Shown here: positions 14,708 through 22,638 of the stretch, piece by piece
Position numbering within the stretch: position 1 is the stretch's first letter
How the letters are laid out: the number at the start of each line of letters is the position of its first letter
Notes under the pieces: model-generated
The model's input: only the letters and a program-made list of their open reading frames with translations
What the model was told of the DNA's origin: nothing
Databases searched by the model: none
DNA from: Thermodesulfovibrionales bacterium
Lineage (GTDB): Bacteria > Nitrospirota > Thermodesulfovibrionia > Thermodesulfovibrionales > UBA1546
DNA length: 36,459 nucleotides
Assembly (NCBI GenBank): GCA_030018605.1
Contig: JASEHP010000001.1
Span: forward strand, 1-36,459
Reading direction: 5' to 3'
Translations under genes and position numbers: made by a program

Positions 14708-15161
14708 CTCCCATCTCGGAAAGCACATTGCCCTTAACCCCTATGATAGTTTCATCAAGCGGGATGTCTTTTCCAGACAGCTTTATCGCTTCCTTTAAGA
14801 CAGCGGTCATACCGCTGCAACACGGAACTTCCATCCTGAGACATGTTACGCTCTTGATCGGGATATTGCTGAATATCTCGGTGAACTTTTCAACATATAA
14901 TTGGGCATTGTCCAGCTTAGGACAGCCTATCAGAAGTTTCCTGTCTTTAAGAAATCTCTCATGAAAGTCTTGCACTGTAAATGCTGTGCAGTCAGCAGCC
15001 ACGAGCAGGTCTGCATTATCCAGAAAGGGTATAACTGTACCCATGAGCTTAATTTGTATGGGCCAGTGAGCAAGCCTATAGTCCTTCTTTTCCTCTGATT
15101 TGCCTGCCAGTTCTCCGATAGAAGAGCATGACGGGCATCCTTCAATTATATTTGGTTTCAT
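14703..15161 (-). CDS. Cys-rich protein related to the C-terminal domain of ferredoxin-type oxidoreductases
   Basis: The start is the ATG at 15161 (MKPNIIEGCPSC), preceded by GAAGGAGGTTAAC. The 152-aa product matches the part that in many anaerobes follows a two-cluster ferredoxin domain: HWPIQIKLM, then FLDNADLLVAADCTAF, LLIGCPKLD, YVEKFTEIF and the VTCLRMEVPCC motif. The ferredoxin domain itself is absent and only a short GCPSC segment remains at the N-terminus. Cys residues are at 9, 12, 58, 80, 107, 114 and 115. Function is not established; relatives occur beside hybrid-cluster and CRP-type regulator genes. It heads the minus-strand operon and has an operator 59 bases upstream of the start. 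Confidence 0.75.
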   Translation of the reverse strand: MKPNIIEGCPSCSSIGELAGKSEEKKDYRLAHWPIQIKLMGTVIPFLDNADLLVAADCTAFTVQDFHERFLKDRKLLIGCPKLDNAQLYVEKFTEIFSNIPIKSVTCLRMEVPCCSGMTAVLKEAIKLSGKDIPLDETIIGVKGNVLSEMGV

Positions 15162-15194
15162 GTTAACCTCCTTCAAAAGTTATCTTGAGTTTAA

Positions 15195-15200
15195 GTTATA
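15195..15200 (-). promoter_or_regulatory. Predicted -10 box for the Cys-rich/DUF1858 operon
   Basis: TATAAC on the minus strand. Operator site 2 is centred about 33 bases upstream of its 3' end, putting the operator centre near -40, the class-II position of CRP/FNR activators. No good -35 is present, as expected for activated promoters. Confidence 0.5.
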
Positions 15201-15219
15201 GCAATTCAGGGAATAACAG

Positions 15220-15235
15220 TATGACGTGCATCATA
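15220..15235. promoter_or_regulatory. CRP/FNR-type operator TATGA-N6-TCATA (site 2)
   Basis: A perfect TATGA / TCATA inverted repeat with spacer CGTGCA in the divergent region between the Cys-rich gene and the 4-TM gene. Its position fits activation of the minus-strand operon. Confidence 0.72.
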
Positions 15236-15261
15236 TTAAGAACAGAAATAATATCGGCAGT

Positions 15262-15279
15262 TTATGACTTTAATCATAA
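15262..15279. promoter_or_regulatory. CRP/FNR-type operator TTATGA-N6-TCATAA (site 3)
   Basis: A perfect 6+6 inverted repeat with spacer CTTTAA, centred about 41 bases upstream of the likely transcription start of the 4-TM gene. The half-site differs from FNR (TTGAT) and CRP (TGTGA), keeping the GA core. Confidence 0.75.
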
Positions 15280-15298
15280 CACGGGAATTGTTTGATGA

Positions 15299-15304
15299 TA
15301 TAAT
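15299..15304 (+). promoter_or_regulatory. Predicted -10 box for the 4-TM haem-copper-like gene
   Basis: A consensus TATAAT 33 bases upstream of the start codon. The expected -35 hexamer falls within operator site 3, again the class-II activator layout. Confidence 0.65.
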
Positions 15305-15336
15305 TTAGAATATCAACTGAAATTCAGGAGGTTTTT

Positions 15337-15744
15337 ATGGACAGATTTGTGAAAAGCTTTATTTTAATGAGCATCGTGTATCTTGCAATTGCCACAGTGC
15401 TTGGGATATTCATGCTTGGCTATCCGTCTTTGATGCAGTTTAAGTTTGTGCACTCTCATCTTATGATGCTCGGATGGGTTTCGATGATGATCTACGGTGT
15501 CGGCTATCACATCCTTCCGAAATTTTCAGGGAGGCTATTAAAGAGCCCGAAGCTCGGAGAGTTGCAGTTCTGGCTTGCGAATATAGGGCTTATGGGGATG
15601 CTGGCGTTTTATACGCTAGGGACATACAATCCTTCAGGTTTATACAGGGGTCTTGTTATTGCATCAGGGCTTATTGAGGCGTTGTCAATATCCCTGTTTT
15701 TTTACAATATAATTGCAACGTTGTATGCAAAAGTGGCGGAGTAG
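15337..15744 (+). CDS. Small 4-TM protein resembling a piece of haem-copper oxidase/NO reductase subunit I
   Basis: A 135-aa membrane protein with four predicted helices (about 8-28, 39-60, 77-95, 103-128). Helix 2 has the pattern VHSHLMMLGWVSMMIYGVGY followed by HILP, with His39, His41 and His58. That is close to the segment of cbb3/NorB-type subunit I that carries a low-spin haem ligand. It is far too short (subunit I has 12 or more helices) to hold the binuclear centre. It has a strong AGGAGG site at 15328 and its own activated promoter with operator site 3. Stand-alone proteins of this kind occur in anaerobes; the role is unknown, with haem binding or NO handling as reasonable guesses. 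Confidence 0.72.
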   Translation: MDRFVKSFILMSIVYLAIATVLGIFMLGYPSLMQFKFVHSHLMMLGWVSMMIYGVGYHILPKFSGRLLKSPKLGELQFWLANIGLMGMLAFYTLGTYNPSGLYRGLVIASGLIEALSISLFFYNIIATLYAKVAE

Positions 15745-15761
15745 TATTTGCTTTTTAAAAA

Positions 15762-15877
15762 TGTCATTCTGGCTTGACCAGTCGTAGCGACTCTCAGCGA
15801 AGACTCGCATCGAGAATCTTTCAGAAGAATTCTCACCTCGGGGAGTCGCTGAGGAGACCGAACGAGTTGGAATGACA
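15762..15877. repeat. Palindromic repeat element C (~116 bp)
   Basis: Ends TGTCATTC/GAATGACA, a second arm AGCGACTC/GAGTCGCT (15786-15793, 15843-15850) and a central GAGAAT/ATTCTC hairpin (15812-15834). It occupies the gap between two convergent genes and may also act as a bidirectional terminator. The ends resemble repeats scattered in many environmental bacterial genomes; the arms are unrelated to elements A and B. Confidence 0.75.
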
Positions 15878-15887
15878 GAATAGTTCA

Positions 15888-16565
15888 TTACCCGCAAAGT
15901 GCTTTAAGCTTATTTATATCCTTGATGGTGATCTTTCCGCCTTTTTCTGAGACGATGCCGAGCTTTTTGAATTTCGACATCGTCCTTATCGAAGTCTCTA
16001 CTGTTGTGCCGACCATCTCGGCAATATCCTGCTTTGTAAGTTTCATGTCGATAGTAATGCTGCCGTCTCCGAGCGGCTCGGAGCCTGCTTTATCAGCGAG
16101 CTTTATGAGCATGGAGGCTATTCTTGATTCCACTTTTTCAACAGCGATGTTTTTCAACGCCTCATGAGAGCCTTTGATCCTGTCTCCGATATTCATAGCC
16201 ATGCAATACATAAGGTTGGGGAACCTGTCGAGTATGCGCATTAAGTTGCTTCGTGATATTTTTAAAAGCTCCGCGTCATCCATCGCAACGGCATTTGCAG
16301 GGTAGGGGAAGCCTCTCATCACGGCAACTCCTCCGAAAAAATCCATTGGCAAGATGATTTCAAGTATGATTTCTCTTCCGCTCTGTGAGAGCTTGGTAAT
16401 CTTGACTTTGCCCTTAGTTACAACATAAAGCCAGTCAGACGGATCTCCCTCGGAGAATATAACCTCTTTTTTCTTAAATTTGGCAGGGATGAGGTAGGGT
16501 TTTACTTCCTCCATGTCGGAAGAATTTAACGTGCCGGATATCGGAATTTTTTTAAAGTCAATCAT
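15888..16565 (-). CDS. CRP/FNR-family transcriptional regulator
   Basis: A 225-aa regulator: a cyclic-nucleotide-binding-like sensor domain (about 25-120, with FSEGDPSDWLYVVTKGKVKI), a dimerisation helix, and a C-terminal helix-turn-helix (LTKQDIAEMVG then TTVETSIRTMSKF). It lacks the N-terminal Cys cluster of FNR, so it is not an oxygen sensor of that type; haem or another ligand is possible, as in DNR and HcpR. The recognition helix reads V-E-T-S-I-R where CRP has R-E-T-V-G-R and FNR V-E-T-I-S-R. Loss of the CRP Arg and FNR Ser fits a half-site other than TGTGA or TTGAT, and the TATGA-N6-TCATA palindromes nearby are the natural candidates. The start at 16565 follows AAGGAG. Confidence 0.92.
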   Translation of the reverse strand: MIDFKKIPISGTLNSSDMEEVKPYLIPAKFKKKEVIFSEGDPSDWLYVVTKGKVKITKLSQSGREIILEIILPMDFFGGVAVMRGFPYPANAVAMDDAELLKISRSNLMRILDRFPNLMYCMAMNIGDRIKGSHEALKNIAVEKVESRIASMLIKLADKAGSEPLGDGSITIDMKLTKQDIAEMVGTTVETSIRTMSKFKKLGIVSEKGGKITIKDINKLKALCG

Positions 16566-16587
16566 TGTTTTAAGGAGATCGTTGCTT

Positions 16588-17367
16588 TTAACGGTTGAAA
16601 TTTTTATCGGACGGAAGATTGAGTGTTATGACCTTGCCATTTTCTCCCGGCGCTCCCATATCATTTCCGTCAAATATCAGCTTGATTCCGCCGGCATTTC
16701 CGATTTTTAGAGAAAAGCCGTTCTTTGCCGAAAGCTTTGCCGACTCGCCTTTGTTCAGAAGCAGTTCTTTTGACTCGGTATTGTCTATAATTGCAAGAAT
16801 CCATGTTTTGTCCGAAGCGAGAATCTCCAAGATGTGTTCTTTAACTGTTTTATCACCTTGCGAATTTGCCAGAATCTCTTTTTTTGTTTCTTCGGTGTTT
16901 TCTTTTCCCTGAGTCTGGCTGCTTGACTGTGGTGCAGGCAATACCGGTGATGTTTCTCCGACCAGAGGAGTTTTTGGCCCTTCCTTCAAAAGAACAAATA
17001 AGAATAAAACGGCTAATAAAGCCGTAGCTGCCGCTGCTGAAAGCGTGATTGCAGTAGCGGAGTATCTTTTATAGGGCTTCTCTTCTTTAACTGTATTTTC
17101 AGCAGGGGTAATGGGCTCAGGTTGTTTTTCAATTACAGGAGGCGATATCTTTTCTATATAAGCCTTTATAACAGCTTCGGGGTCTGTTTTAAGAAATTTG
17201 GCATACTCTCTGATGTAGCCTTTTGCGTAAACCTCTAAGGGAAGTTTTTCGAAGGTTCCTTCTTCGATTGCCTTTAGATAATCGGCTCTTATCCTCAGGG
17301 TCTTGGCAATCTCCTTGAGGTTATACCCCAATTCTTCACGCCTTTTTTCCAGGATTTTTCCGGACAC
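16588..17367 (-). CDS. rodZ: RodZ-like protein: Xre-type HTH, one TM helix, DUF4115 domain
   Basis: A 259-aa protein with an N-terminal HTH_25 domain (1-75: LGYNLKEIAKTLRIRADYLKAIEEG and YAKGYIREYAKFL), a basic stretch, one transmembrane helix (about 106-127) and a periplasmic part. The latter has a Ser/Gln-rich linker then a DUF4115-type beta domain (DKTWILAIIDN, LLLNKGESAKL, IKLIFDGNDMGAPGENGKVITLNL). RodZ links MreB to the cell-wall elongation machinery in rod-shaped cells. It lies 22 bases upstream of the CRP/FNR gene in the same direction. Whether it acts as a RodZ here cannot be tested from this window, because mreB is absent. Confidence 0.85.
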   Translation of the reverse strand: MSGKILEKRREELGYNLKEIAKTLRIRADYLKAIEEGTFEKLPLEVYAKGYIREYAKFLKTDPEAVIKAYIEKISPPVIEKQPEPITPAENTVKEEKPYKRYSATAITLSAAAATALLAVLFLFVLLKEGPKTPLVGETSPVLPAPQSSSQTQGKENTEETKKEILANSQGDKTVKEHILEILASDKTWILAIIDNTESKELLLNKGESAKLSAKNGFSLKIGNAGGIKLIFDGNDMGAPGENGKVITLNLPSDKNFNR

Positions 17368-17505
17368 CTTTTCCTCTACGGTAAAATAACATAATCGGCG
17401 CAGGAAATGGTAGGGGGGAATTTTTTATCGGCTGTCAGCCATCAGATGTCTCGCTAAGTTATGGCCTGGCATTATTGTAAACCTGATGTGCTATTATAGT
17501 TGACA

Positions 17506-18795
17506 ATGAAAAGAGTAGTTATGACAGGCATTGGCGCAATAACGCCTATTGGAAATTCATTTCGTGAATCATGGTCTGCTGTCCTAAAAGGATTATCAGG
17601 CATAGCTCCTCTAAAAAAGATTGATGCCTCGGTATTGAAATGGCGAGTGGCCGGTGAATTGAAAGGCTTTGATGCGGGGCTGTATCTGTCTCAAAAGGAG
17701 ATGACCCGTCTTGACCCCTTTGTTCATTATGCGGTTGCCGCGTCTTTTATGGCGGCAGAAGATGCGGGATTAATAGATCGAGCAGAAGAGCAGAAGAGCA
17801 GAAGAGCAGAAGTTAAAGACTCCTCACTCGTCACTCGTCACCCGTCACTTGAAAATGCCGGTGTGATTATCGGCTCAAGTCGCGGCGGGATTACTACAAT
17901 TGAAAGGGAATCGGGAAAAATATACGCATCACGCGTCACGCATCACGCATCACGCCTTTCCCCTTACCTCATGCCTTCAACAAGCGTTAATGCGGCAGCA
18001 TCTTATGTTGCGCAAAAACTTGGGATAAAGGGTCACTGTCTTGGCATATCGAATGCCTGCTCATCAGGCGCAAATGCAATAGGCGAGGCGTACAGATTGA
18101 TAAAATCCGGCTATGCAGATATGGTTTTTGCCGGCGGTAGCGAAGCTCCTCTGTGCAGATTGTGCGTAGAAGGATATGGCGTATCAGGAGCCTTGTCAAA
18201 AATAAACGATTCCTCAGCAAGCAGGCCTTTTGATAAAACGAGAGACGGTTTTGTTCTTGCAGAAGGCGCATGTGTTCTTGTCCTTGAAGGTTATGAGTCT
18301 GCGTTAAAAAGAGGGGCAAGGATTTACGGCGAGATTATCGGATACGGCAATACAACTGATGCATTCCATCAGACAAGGCCCAGCGCAGAAGGGGAGGCAA
18401 GGGCGATAAGGCTTGCAATGGAAGAAGGGGGTTTATTGCACGTAGATGTGGATTATATCAATGCGCACGGCACATCAACGCCTCTCGGCGATAAGGCAGA
18501 AACAGAAGCTATAAAGCTTGCTCTCGGCAAAAGGGCTTATGAAATTCCAATAAGTTCTGTGAAGTCCATGACAGGGCACATGCTTGCCGCGTCAGGCGCG
18601 TTTGAGGCTGCTGTTACGTTGATGAGCATTCGTGAGGGCATAATTTCTCCGGCTATAAATCTCAAAACGAAAGACCCTGAGTGCGATTTGAATTATATCA
18701 CCGAAACCAAAAACGCCGATATTAAAACCGCTATTTCCAACTCATTCGGATTTGGAGGGGTGAATGCGGTGCTGGCGTTTAGGAGGGTGAGGTGA
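17506..18795 (+). CDS. fabF: 3-oxoacyl-ACP synthase II (KAS II)
   Basis: A condensing enzyme that extends fatty acyl-ACP by two carbons. The catalytic triad is complete: Cys185 (SNACSSGANA), His321 (NAHGTSTPLGD) and His358 (SVKSMTGHMLAASGAFEA), with a C-terminal NSFGFGGVNA loop. The start is the ATG at 17506; a TTG two codons earlier is unlikely. Residues 92-114 are encoded by an octamer array (AGCAGAAG x4) and a heptamer array (ACTCGTC-like x4), and 140-149 by a third array (CGCATCA x4). The first lies in the surface loop between EDAGL and AGVIIGS and lengthens it by about 20 residues. The frame is kept, so the enzyme may be active. It stands alone, divergent from rodZ. Confidence 0.93.
   Translation: MKRVVMTGIGAITPIGNSFRESWSAVLKGLSGIAPLKKIDASVLKWRVAGELKGFDAGLYLSQKEMTRLDPFVHYAVAASFMAAEDAGLIDRAEEQKSRRAEVKDSSLVTRHPSLENAGVIIGSSRGGITTIERESGKIYASRVTHHASRLSPYLMPSTSVNAAASYVAQKLGIKGHCLGISNACSSGANAIGEAYRLIKSGYADMVFAGGSEAPLCRLCVEGYGVSGALSKINDSSASRPFDKTRDGFVLAEGACVLVLEGYESALKRGARIYGEIIGYGNTTDAFHQTRPSAEGEARAIRLAMEEGGLLHVDVDYINAHGTSTPLGDKAETEAIKLALGKRAYEIPISSVKSMTGHMLAASGAFEAAVTLMSIREGIISPAINLKTKDPECDLNYITETKNADIKTAISNSFGFGGVNAVLAFRRVR
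17781..17812. repeat. Octamer tandem repeat (AGCAGAAG x4) within fabF
   Basis: Four exact copies of AGCAGAAG. In its other phase (AGAAGAGC) its reverse complement, GCTCTTCT, occurs in the array that encodes the signal peptide of the Omp85 gene at 26669-26676. Confidence 0.95.
17819..17846. repeat. Heptamer tandem repeat (ACTCGTC) within fabF
   Basis: Units ACTCCTC, ACTCGTC, ACTCGTC, ACCCGTC, six bases after the octamer array. Four heptamers are 28 bases, and with the octamers and spacer the reading frame stays open. Confidence 0.92.
17925..17952. repeat. Heptamer tandem repeat (CGCATCA) within fabF
   Basis: Units CGCATCA, CGCGTCA, CGCATCA, CGCATCA followed by a partial CGCC. They encode an Arg/His/Ser-rich loop just before the LSPYLMPST segment. 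Confidence 0.95.
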
Positions 18796-18876
18796 TAGGG
18801 GTTTAGCAGGTTTAAAAAGCATGTAGCAGGTAGGCTTTAACTTTTAGCCGTTGTTATCTGCCATTGGGGGCAGGGT

Positions 18877-19089
18877 TTATAAAAGTTTCTTGAATTCTTC
18901 AATGGTAAGTCCAGCATCTTTTACAATACCTGCCATTGTAAAGGCATCAACAGGATTTGCTCTCGGAATAGTGGTAATCCTTTCGCCATTTGTCATTGTG
19001 ATATGTTTACCTTCTTTTGCAATCCAAAATCCTGCTTTTTGAAATGCCCTCACTGCTCGCTGGTGGTTTATTCCAGACAATTTAGGCAT
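18877..19089 (-). CDS. hicA: HicA-family toxin (mRNA interferase)
   Basis: A 70-aa protein of the HicA/YcfA type: a double-stranded-RNA-binding-like fold with PKLSGINHQRAVRAFQKAGF, the KEGKHITMTNG strand pair containing the catalytic His, then the TTIPRANPVDAFTMAGIVKDAGLT segment. HicA toxins cleave mRNA in a translation-independent way and are neutralised by HicB. The gene starts 8 bases before the end of hicB, so the two are co-translated with the antitoxin first. The toxin appears intact. Confidence 0.9.
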   Translation of the reverse strand: MPKLSGINHQRAVRAFQKAGFWIAKEGKHITMTNGERITTIPRANPVDAFTMAGIVKDAGLTIEEFKKLL

Positions 19090-19282
19090 AGGCTACTTCT
19101 ACATAACGAGACTTTTTCCCTTTGCTTAGTCCCTCGACAGTCTCTAAATATGACTGTATGGCATCTTTAATGTTTTCCAATGCTTCCTCTTCTGTTTTCC
19201 CTTGAGACCAGCAGCCAGGTAAGCCTGGCACCCAAACAGAATAACCTTCTTCTGTTTTTCTGAGATTTACTTTATATCTCAT
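19082..19282 (-). CDS. hicB: HicB-family antitoxin (short form)
   Basis: A 66-aa partial-RNase-H fold: MRYKVNLRKTEEGYSVWVPGLPGCWSQG is the typical HicB start, with 'PGLPGC' the family signature, followed by the TEEEALENIKDAIQSYLE helix. It lacks the C-terminal DNA-binding domain of longer HicB proteins, so autoregulation may need another factor. GGAGGTGC precedes the start. It heads the hicBA pair, an accessory module between fabF and glnD. Confidence 0.9.
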   Translation of the reverse strand: MRYKVNLRKTEEGYSVWVPGLPGCWSQGKTEEEALENIKDAIQSYLETVEGLSKGKKSRYVEVAYA

Positions 19283-19464
19283 ACAGCACCTCCAAAACCT
19301 TTAGTGGTTTTTCTTTATTTTACATCATAAGGCTAAATTTGTTTTCTAATGAACGTTGATTAATCTCAAACACGCCGTCATCTGTCGCTACGGACAAGTC
19401 CTTCCTTATTAACGGTTGTCCCTATTTCCCAAGCTCTCTCGTAAATTTGATTGTTATGAATCAT

Positions 19465-19986
19465 TTATTCTCTTTTTTCAATAAATATAATTCGCCCCCG
19501 CTCGACCTTCCATATTCCTGTTTTAGACACGACATAAACAGCTTTCTTGTATTTAAGCGAAACGAACACATGAAATTCAGTCGGCGTATCGGACAAAAGA
19601 TGTGTCGTAAATGCAGCCAGAGTATTTTGGGGTTCATCAGGTGAAGCGAAGCATGTTATAGTCGATTTGATAACTTTACCATCTGATATTTTGTAATGTC
19701 TGCCAAAGACGATGCCCCCGGATACGGGCGGTTCGGCTATAAAATATATGATACCGTCAATAAGATATGCATTATATTGGAAGTCACAGAAATCATCTAT
19801 TTTACTTTTAATTCTTTCAATTTCGTTGTCTGATATTGGTCCCTTTAAATATTCCGCGAATAAGTTATTTCCGTCTTTCATAGCCTTAGCGACCTCAGAT
19901 CGCGATTCTTCAGGCACATCAAGAGAGTAGGCGAGAATCGGGGAGAGAAGGATGAAGCTGATGAATGTAAATAGTATTTTCTTCAT
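19465..19986 (-). CDS. Exported protein of unknown function
   Basis: A 173-aa protein with a clear signal peptide (MKKILFTFISFILLSPILAYS, cleavage near residue 21). The mature part is mixed alpha/beta with a helix rich in charged residues (30-67) and several beta strands, among them the DGIIYFIAEPPVSGGIVFG hairpin; Cys68 and a Cys near 112 might form a disulfide. No lipobox or membrane segment follows. I do not recognise the family. The flanking gaps (19283-19464 and 19987-20169) contain no gene; the second has a TCACAGG/CCTGTGA inverted repeat of 7 bp. Confidence 0.6.
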   Translation of the reverse strand: MKKILFTFISFILLSPILAYSLDVPEESRSEVAKAMKDGNNLFAEYLKGPISDNEIERIKSKIDDFCDFQYNAYLIDGIIYFIAEPPVSGGIVFGRHYKISDGKVIKSTITCFASPDEPQNTLAAFTTHLLSDTPTEFHVFVSLKYKKAVYVVSKTGIWKVERGRIIFIEKRE

Positions 19987-20169
19987 ATTATTTTTGCCTC
20001 ATAACATTATATTTTATGTCGCATGCGTCTCTTGGGCTGATTTTAGGTGAAATCACAGGTTTCGTCAAGGAAAATCTCTATGCCTGTGAAGCCAATTTAG
20101 AAATGTTAGTTTTTAAGCGACTGTCTCCCATCCCTACTCTTAATCCTGCCTCATATAGTATCATACTAA

Positions 20170-22638
20170 GTGGACTTTCTTAAGGAAATTGAAGAGAATT
20201 TTGATAAATTAGGCGGGAGGCAGCTTGCAGCTTTTTATACACAAAAAATAGACGACTTTCTTTCAGAGATTTTCAATTCCATACAATCCCCAAAACCTAT
20301 TGCGCTTATTGCAACCGGAGGATACGGCAGGGCAGAGCTTGCTCCTTATTCTGATATTGATATTATGTTTTTTGCAGAGGATAAAACAGATTCAAAAAAA
20401 GTAGAATCCGTGCTTTACAAGCTCTGGGATGCGGGGCTTATGATAGGCCACTGCTTCAGGACTGCCGATGAATGTATTGCAGAGGCAAAAAAAGACCTGC
20501 GCACACACACATCTTTGCTTGAAGCGAGATTTATAGCAGGCGACAGGGAACTCTATAATTACTTTCATAAAAAAGTCTATCCTGAGCTTGCATACAGAAA
20601 ACAGAAGAATTTCATAAGCGGAAAGCTGAAAGAACGGGAGAAGAGGCTCCGGGACTTCGGAGGCTCGGTGTTCCTGCTTGAGCCGAATGTAAAGGAAGGG
20701 CAGGGAGGGCTCAGGGACATACACACAGTGCTATGGCTTTCAAGGATTGCGCTGAAGATTAATAACATTGAAGGCATATCAGACGTTATCTCAAGGAATG
20801 ATTTCAAGAGGCTTATTAAGGCATACGATTTTCTGCTGAAAGTGAGATTCTGCCTGCATCTCATAAACGGCAGGAGGGATGACGCCCTTTCATTCCGCGT
20901 TCAGGATTATGTTTCAAAAAAGATGGGTTTTAATGATTCAAAAAAGTTTTCAGGCTCAGAGAGGTTTATGCGGTATTTTTATCTTAAGGCAAGCACTGTA
21001 AAGGAAATAACATCAACAATATCAGGCATGTGCCTCAGGCAATGGCTGATTACAGGGAACCGGGGAGCAGCAAGAAAGAAAAAAATAACTGATAATTTTA
21101 TTTTGTATAAAGGCATGATTATTCCATCAGAGAAGGATATTTTAAAAAACAATCCTGTCAGCATCATTGAGGCTTTTTATGCCTTTTCAAAAACAGGAGG
21201 ATATTTCAGCCACGCTCTCAGGGAGGGAATTAAATATAATCTGCTCTTGATAGGGAAGAAAGTCAGAAATTCGTACCGTGCCGTATTGTTCTTCCTTGAG
21301 ATATTTAAAGGAAGCAGGGTATACGAGACCCTCAGGGAGATGCATGAGACAGGCGTGTTAGAAAGATTTATTCCTGAGTTTGGAGCTTTGAAGTCCCTTG
21401 TGATACATGAACCCTTTCATAGATATACCGTTGATGAGCATACAATGCTTGCAATAAGGCACCTTGAGAACTTGACTGCTACAAAGTATAAAAACCTTGA
21501 ACATCTCGCCGGGATTATGAAGAATATAAAGGAGAGAGAAATACTATTTATGGCATTGCTCTTTCATGATATAGGCAAGGCTGCGGGCAGATATCATGAA
21601 GATGAAGGATACAAAAGGCTTAAAAATATTGTGGAGAGATTCAATATTGATATTGAGAAACGCCGGAGGATAGAATTCCTTGTTAGAAACCATATCCTGA
21701 TGTCTGTTTTTGCATTAAAAAGGGAGATTGAGGATTCTGAAGTCATAGCGCAGTTTGCTGATGCGGCAGGCGACGAGGAAAGCCTCATGGCGCTCTGCCT
21801 TATGACATATGCAGATATGTCTGCTGTCAATCCCGATTTCTGGACAGAATGGAAGGCTTATCTCCTTAAAGGACTCTATGAAAAGACGTTAAATCATCTC
21901 CGTGGAATAAGAAAAGACCCTGCTGCCTATATAGAAACCGTCCTGTCATCCTGCGCTGATGACGACAGAGAAGGATTAAGCGGTTTCCTTAATGAGATGC
22001 CTGAGAGGTATCTGCTTTCAACGCCTCCTGAAAAAATACAGGAGGATTACAGGCTTGCATGCGGTGTCCGGAAAGACGGTTTTGCAGTAGCAATAAGCGA
22101 AAAATCGCGTGGCATAACGGAGATAGCAATTGGCGCATTAGACATGCCAGGACTTTTTTCGCAGATAGTCGGGGTTCTCTCTTCAAAATGGCTGAATATA
22201 GTAAGCGCAAGGCTGTATACTGGAAAGAACGGGCTTGTTATTGATAAAATTCAAATTTCAAACTGGAAAGAACTCTGGTGGAACGGGATGGAAGGTGTTA
22301 TTAAAGATGGGTTGAAGGGTGCAGTAACAGGAGTCGGTTCAATAGAACTGCACAGCACCCCAAAAGAAGTTAACGGGAAATTTGATGTGTTTGTAGAGCT
22401 TGACAATGAAACCTCGGAAGAAAGCACAATCGTTGAGTTTTTCTCGCAGGACAGGCACGGCCTTCTCTACGATGTGTCTAATCTTATGCATGAGAGCGGG
22501 CTGAACATAATATCGGCAAGGGTCAATACCGAATCAGGAATTGCTCAGGATATTTTTTATGTTCAGCATGGAGGCAAGAAGGTTAACGGGCCTATGGCTG
22601 TGAAATTGCTGGAATCTCTATGGGAAAATCTAAAATGA
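20170..22638 (+). CDS. glnD: [Protein-PII] uridylyltransferase / uridylyl-removing enzyme
   Basis: The bifunctional nitrogen sensor that modifies PII under low glutamine and demodifies it under high glutamine. The domains are complete: nucleotidyltransferase (GGYGRAELAPYSDIDIMF, D62 and D64), GlnD-type helical region with EGQGGLRDIHTVLWLSR, an HD hydrolase domain (ALLFHDIGKAAG, about 460-470) and two C-terminal ACT domains (about 645-700 and 750-822) that bind glutamine. At 822 aa it is slightly short at the N-terminus. The start is a GTG directly after an in-frame TAA with no ribosome-binding site, so translation may be weak or leaderless. It overlaps tamB by 19 bases. Confidence 0.95.
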   Translation: MDFLKEIEENFDKLGGRQLAAFYTQKIDDFLSEIFNSIQSPKPIALIATGGYGRAELAPYSDIDIMFFAEDKTDSKKVESVLYKLWDAGLMIGHCFRTADECIAEAKKDLRTHTSLLEARFIAGDRELYNYFHKKVYPELAYRKQKNFISGKLKEREKRLRDFGGSVFLLEPNVKEGQGGLRDIHTVLWLSRIALKINNIEGISDVISRNDFKRLIKAYDFLLKVRFCLHLINGRRDDALSFRVQDYVSKKMGFNDSKKFSGSERFMRYFYLKASTVKEITSTISGMCLRQWLITGNRGAARKKKITDNFILYKGMIIPSEKDILKNNPVSIIEAFYAFSKTGGYFSHALREGIKYNLLLIGKKVRNSYRAVLFFLEIFKGSRVYETLREMHETGVLERFIPEFGALKSLVIHEPFHRYTVDEHTMLAIRHLENLTATKYKNLEHLAGIMKNIKEREILFMALLFHDIGKAAGRYHEDEGYKRLKNIVERFNIDIEKRRRIEFLVRNHILMSVFALKREIEDSEVIAQFADAAGDEESLMALCLMTYADMSAVNPDFWTEWKAYLLKGLYEKTLNHLRGIRKDPAAYIETVLSSCADDDREGLSGFLNEMPERYLLSTPPEKIQEDYRLACGVRKDGFAVAISEKSRGITEIAIGALDMPGLFSQIVGVLSSKWLNIVSARLYTGKNGLVIDKIQISNWKELWWNGMEGVIKDGLKGAVTGVGSIELHSTPKEVNGKFDVFVELDNETSEESTIVEFFSQDRHGLLYDVSNLMHESGLNIISARVNTESGIAQDIFYVQHGGKKVNGPMAVKLLESLWENLK

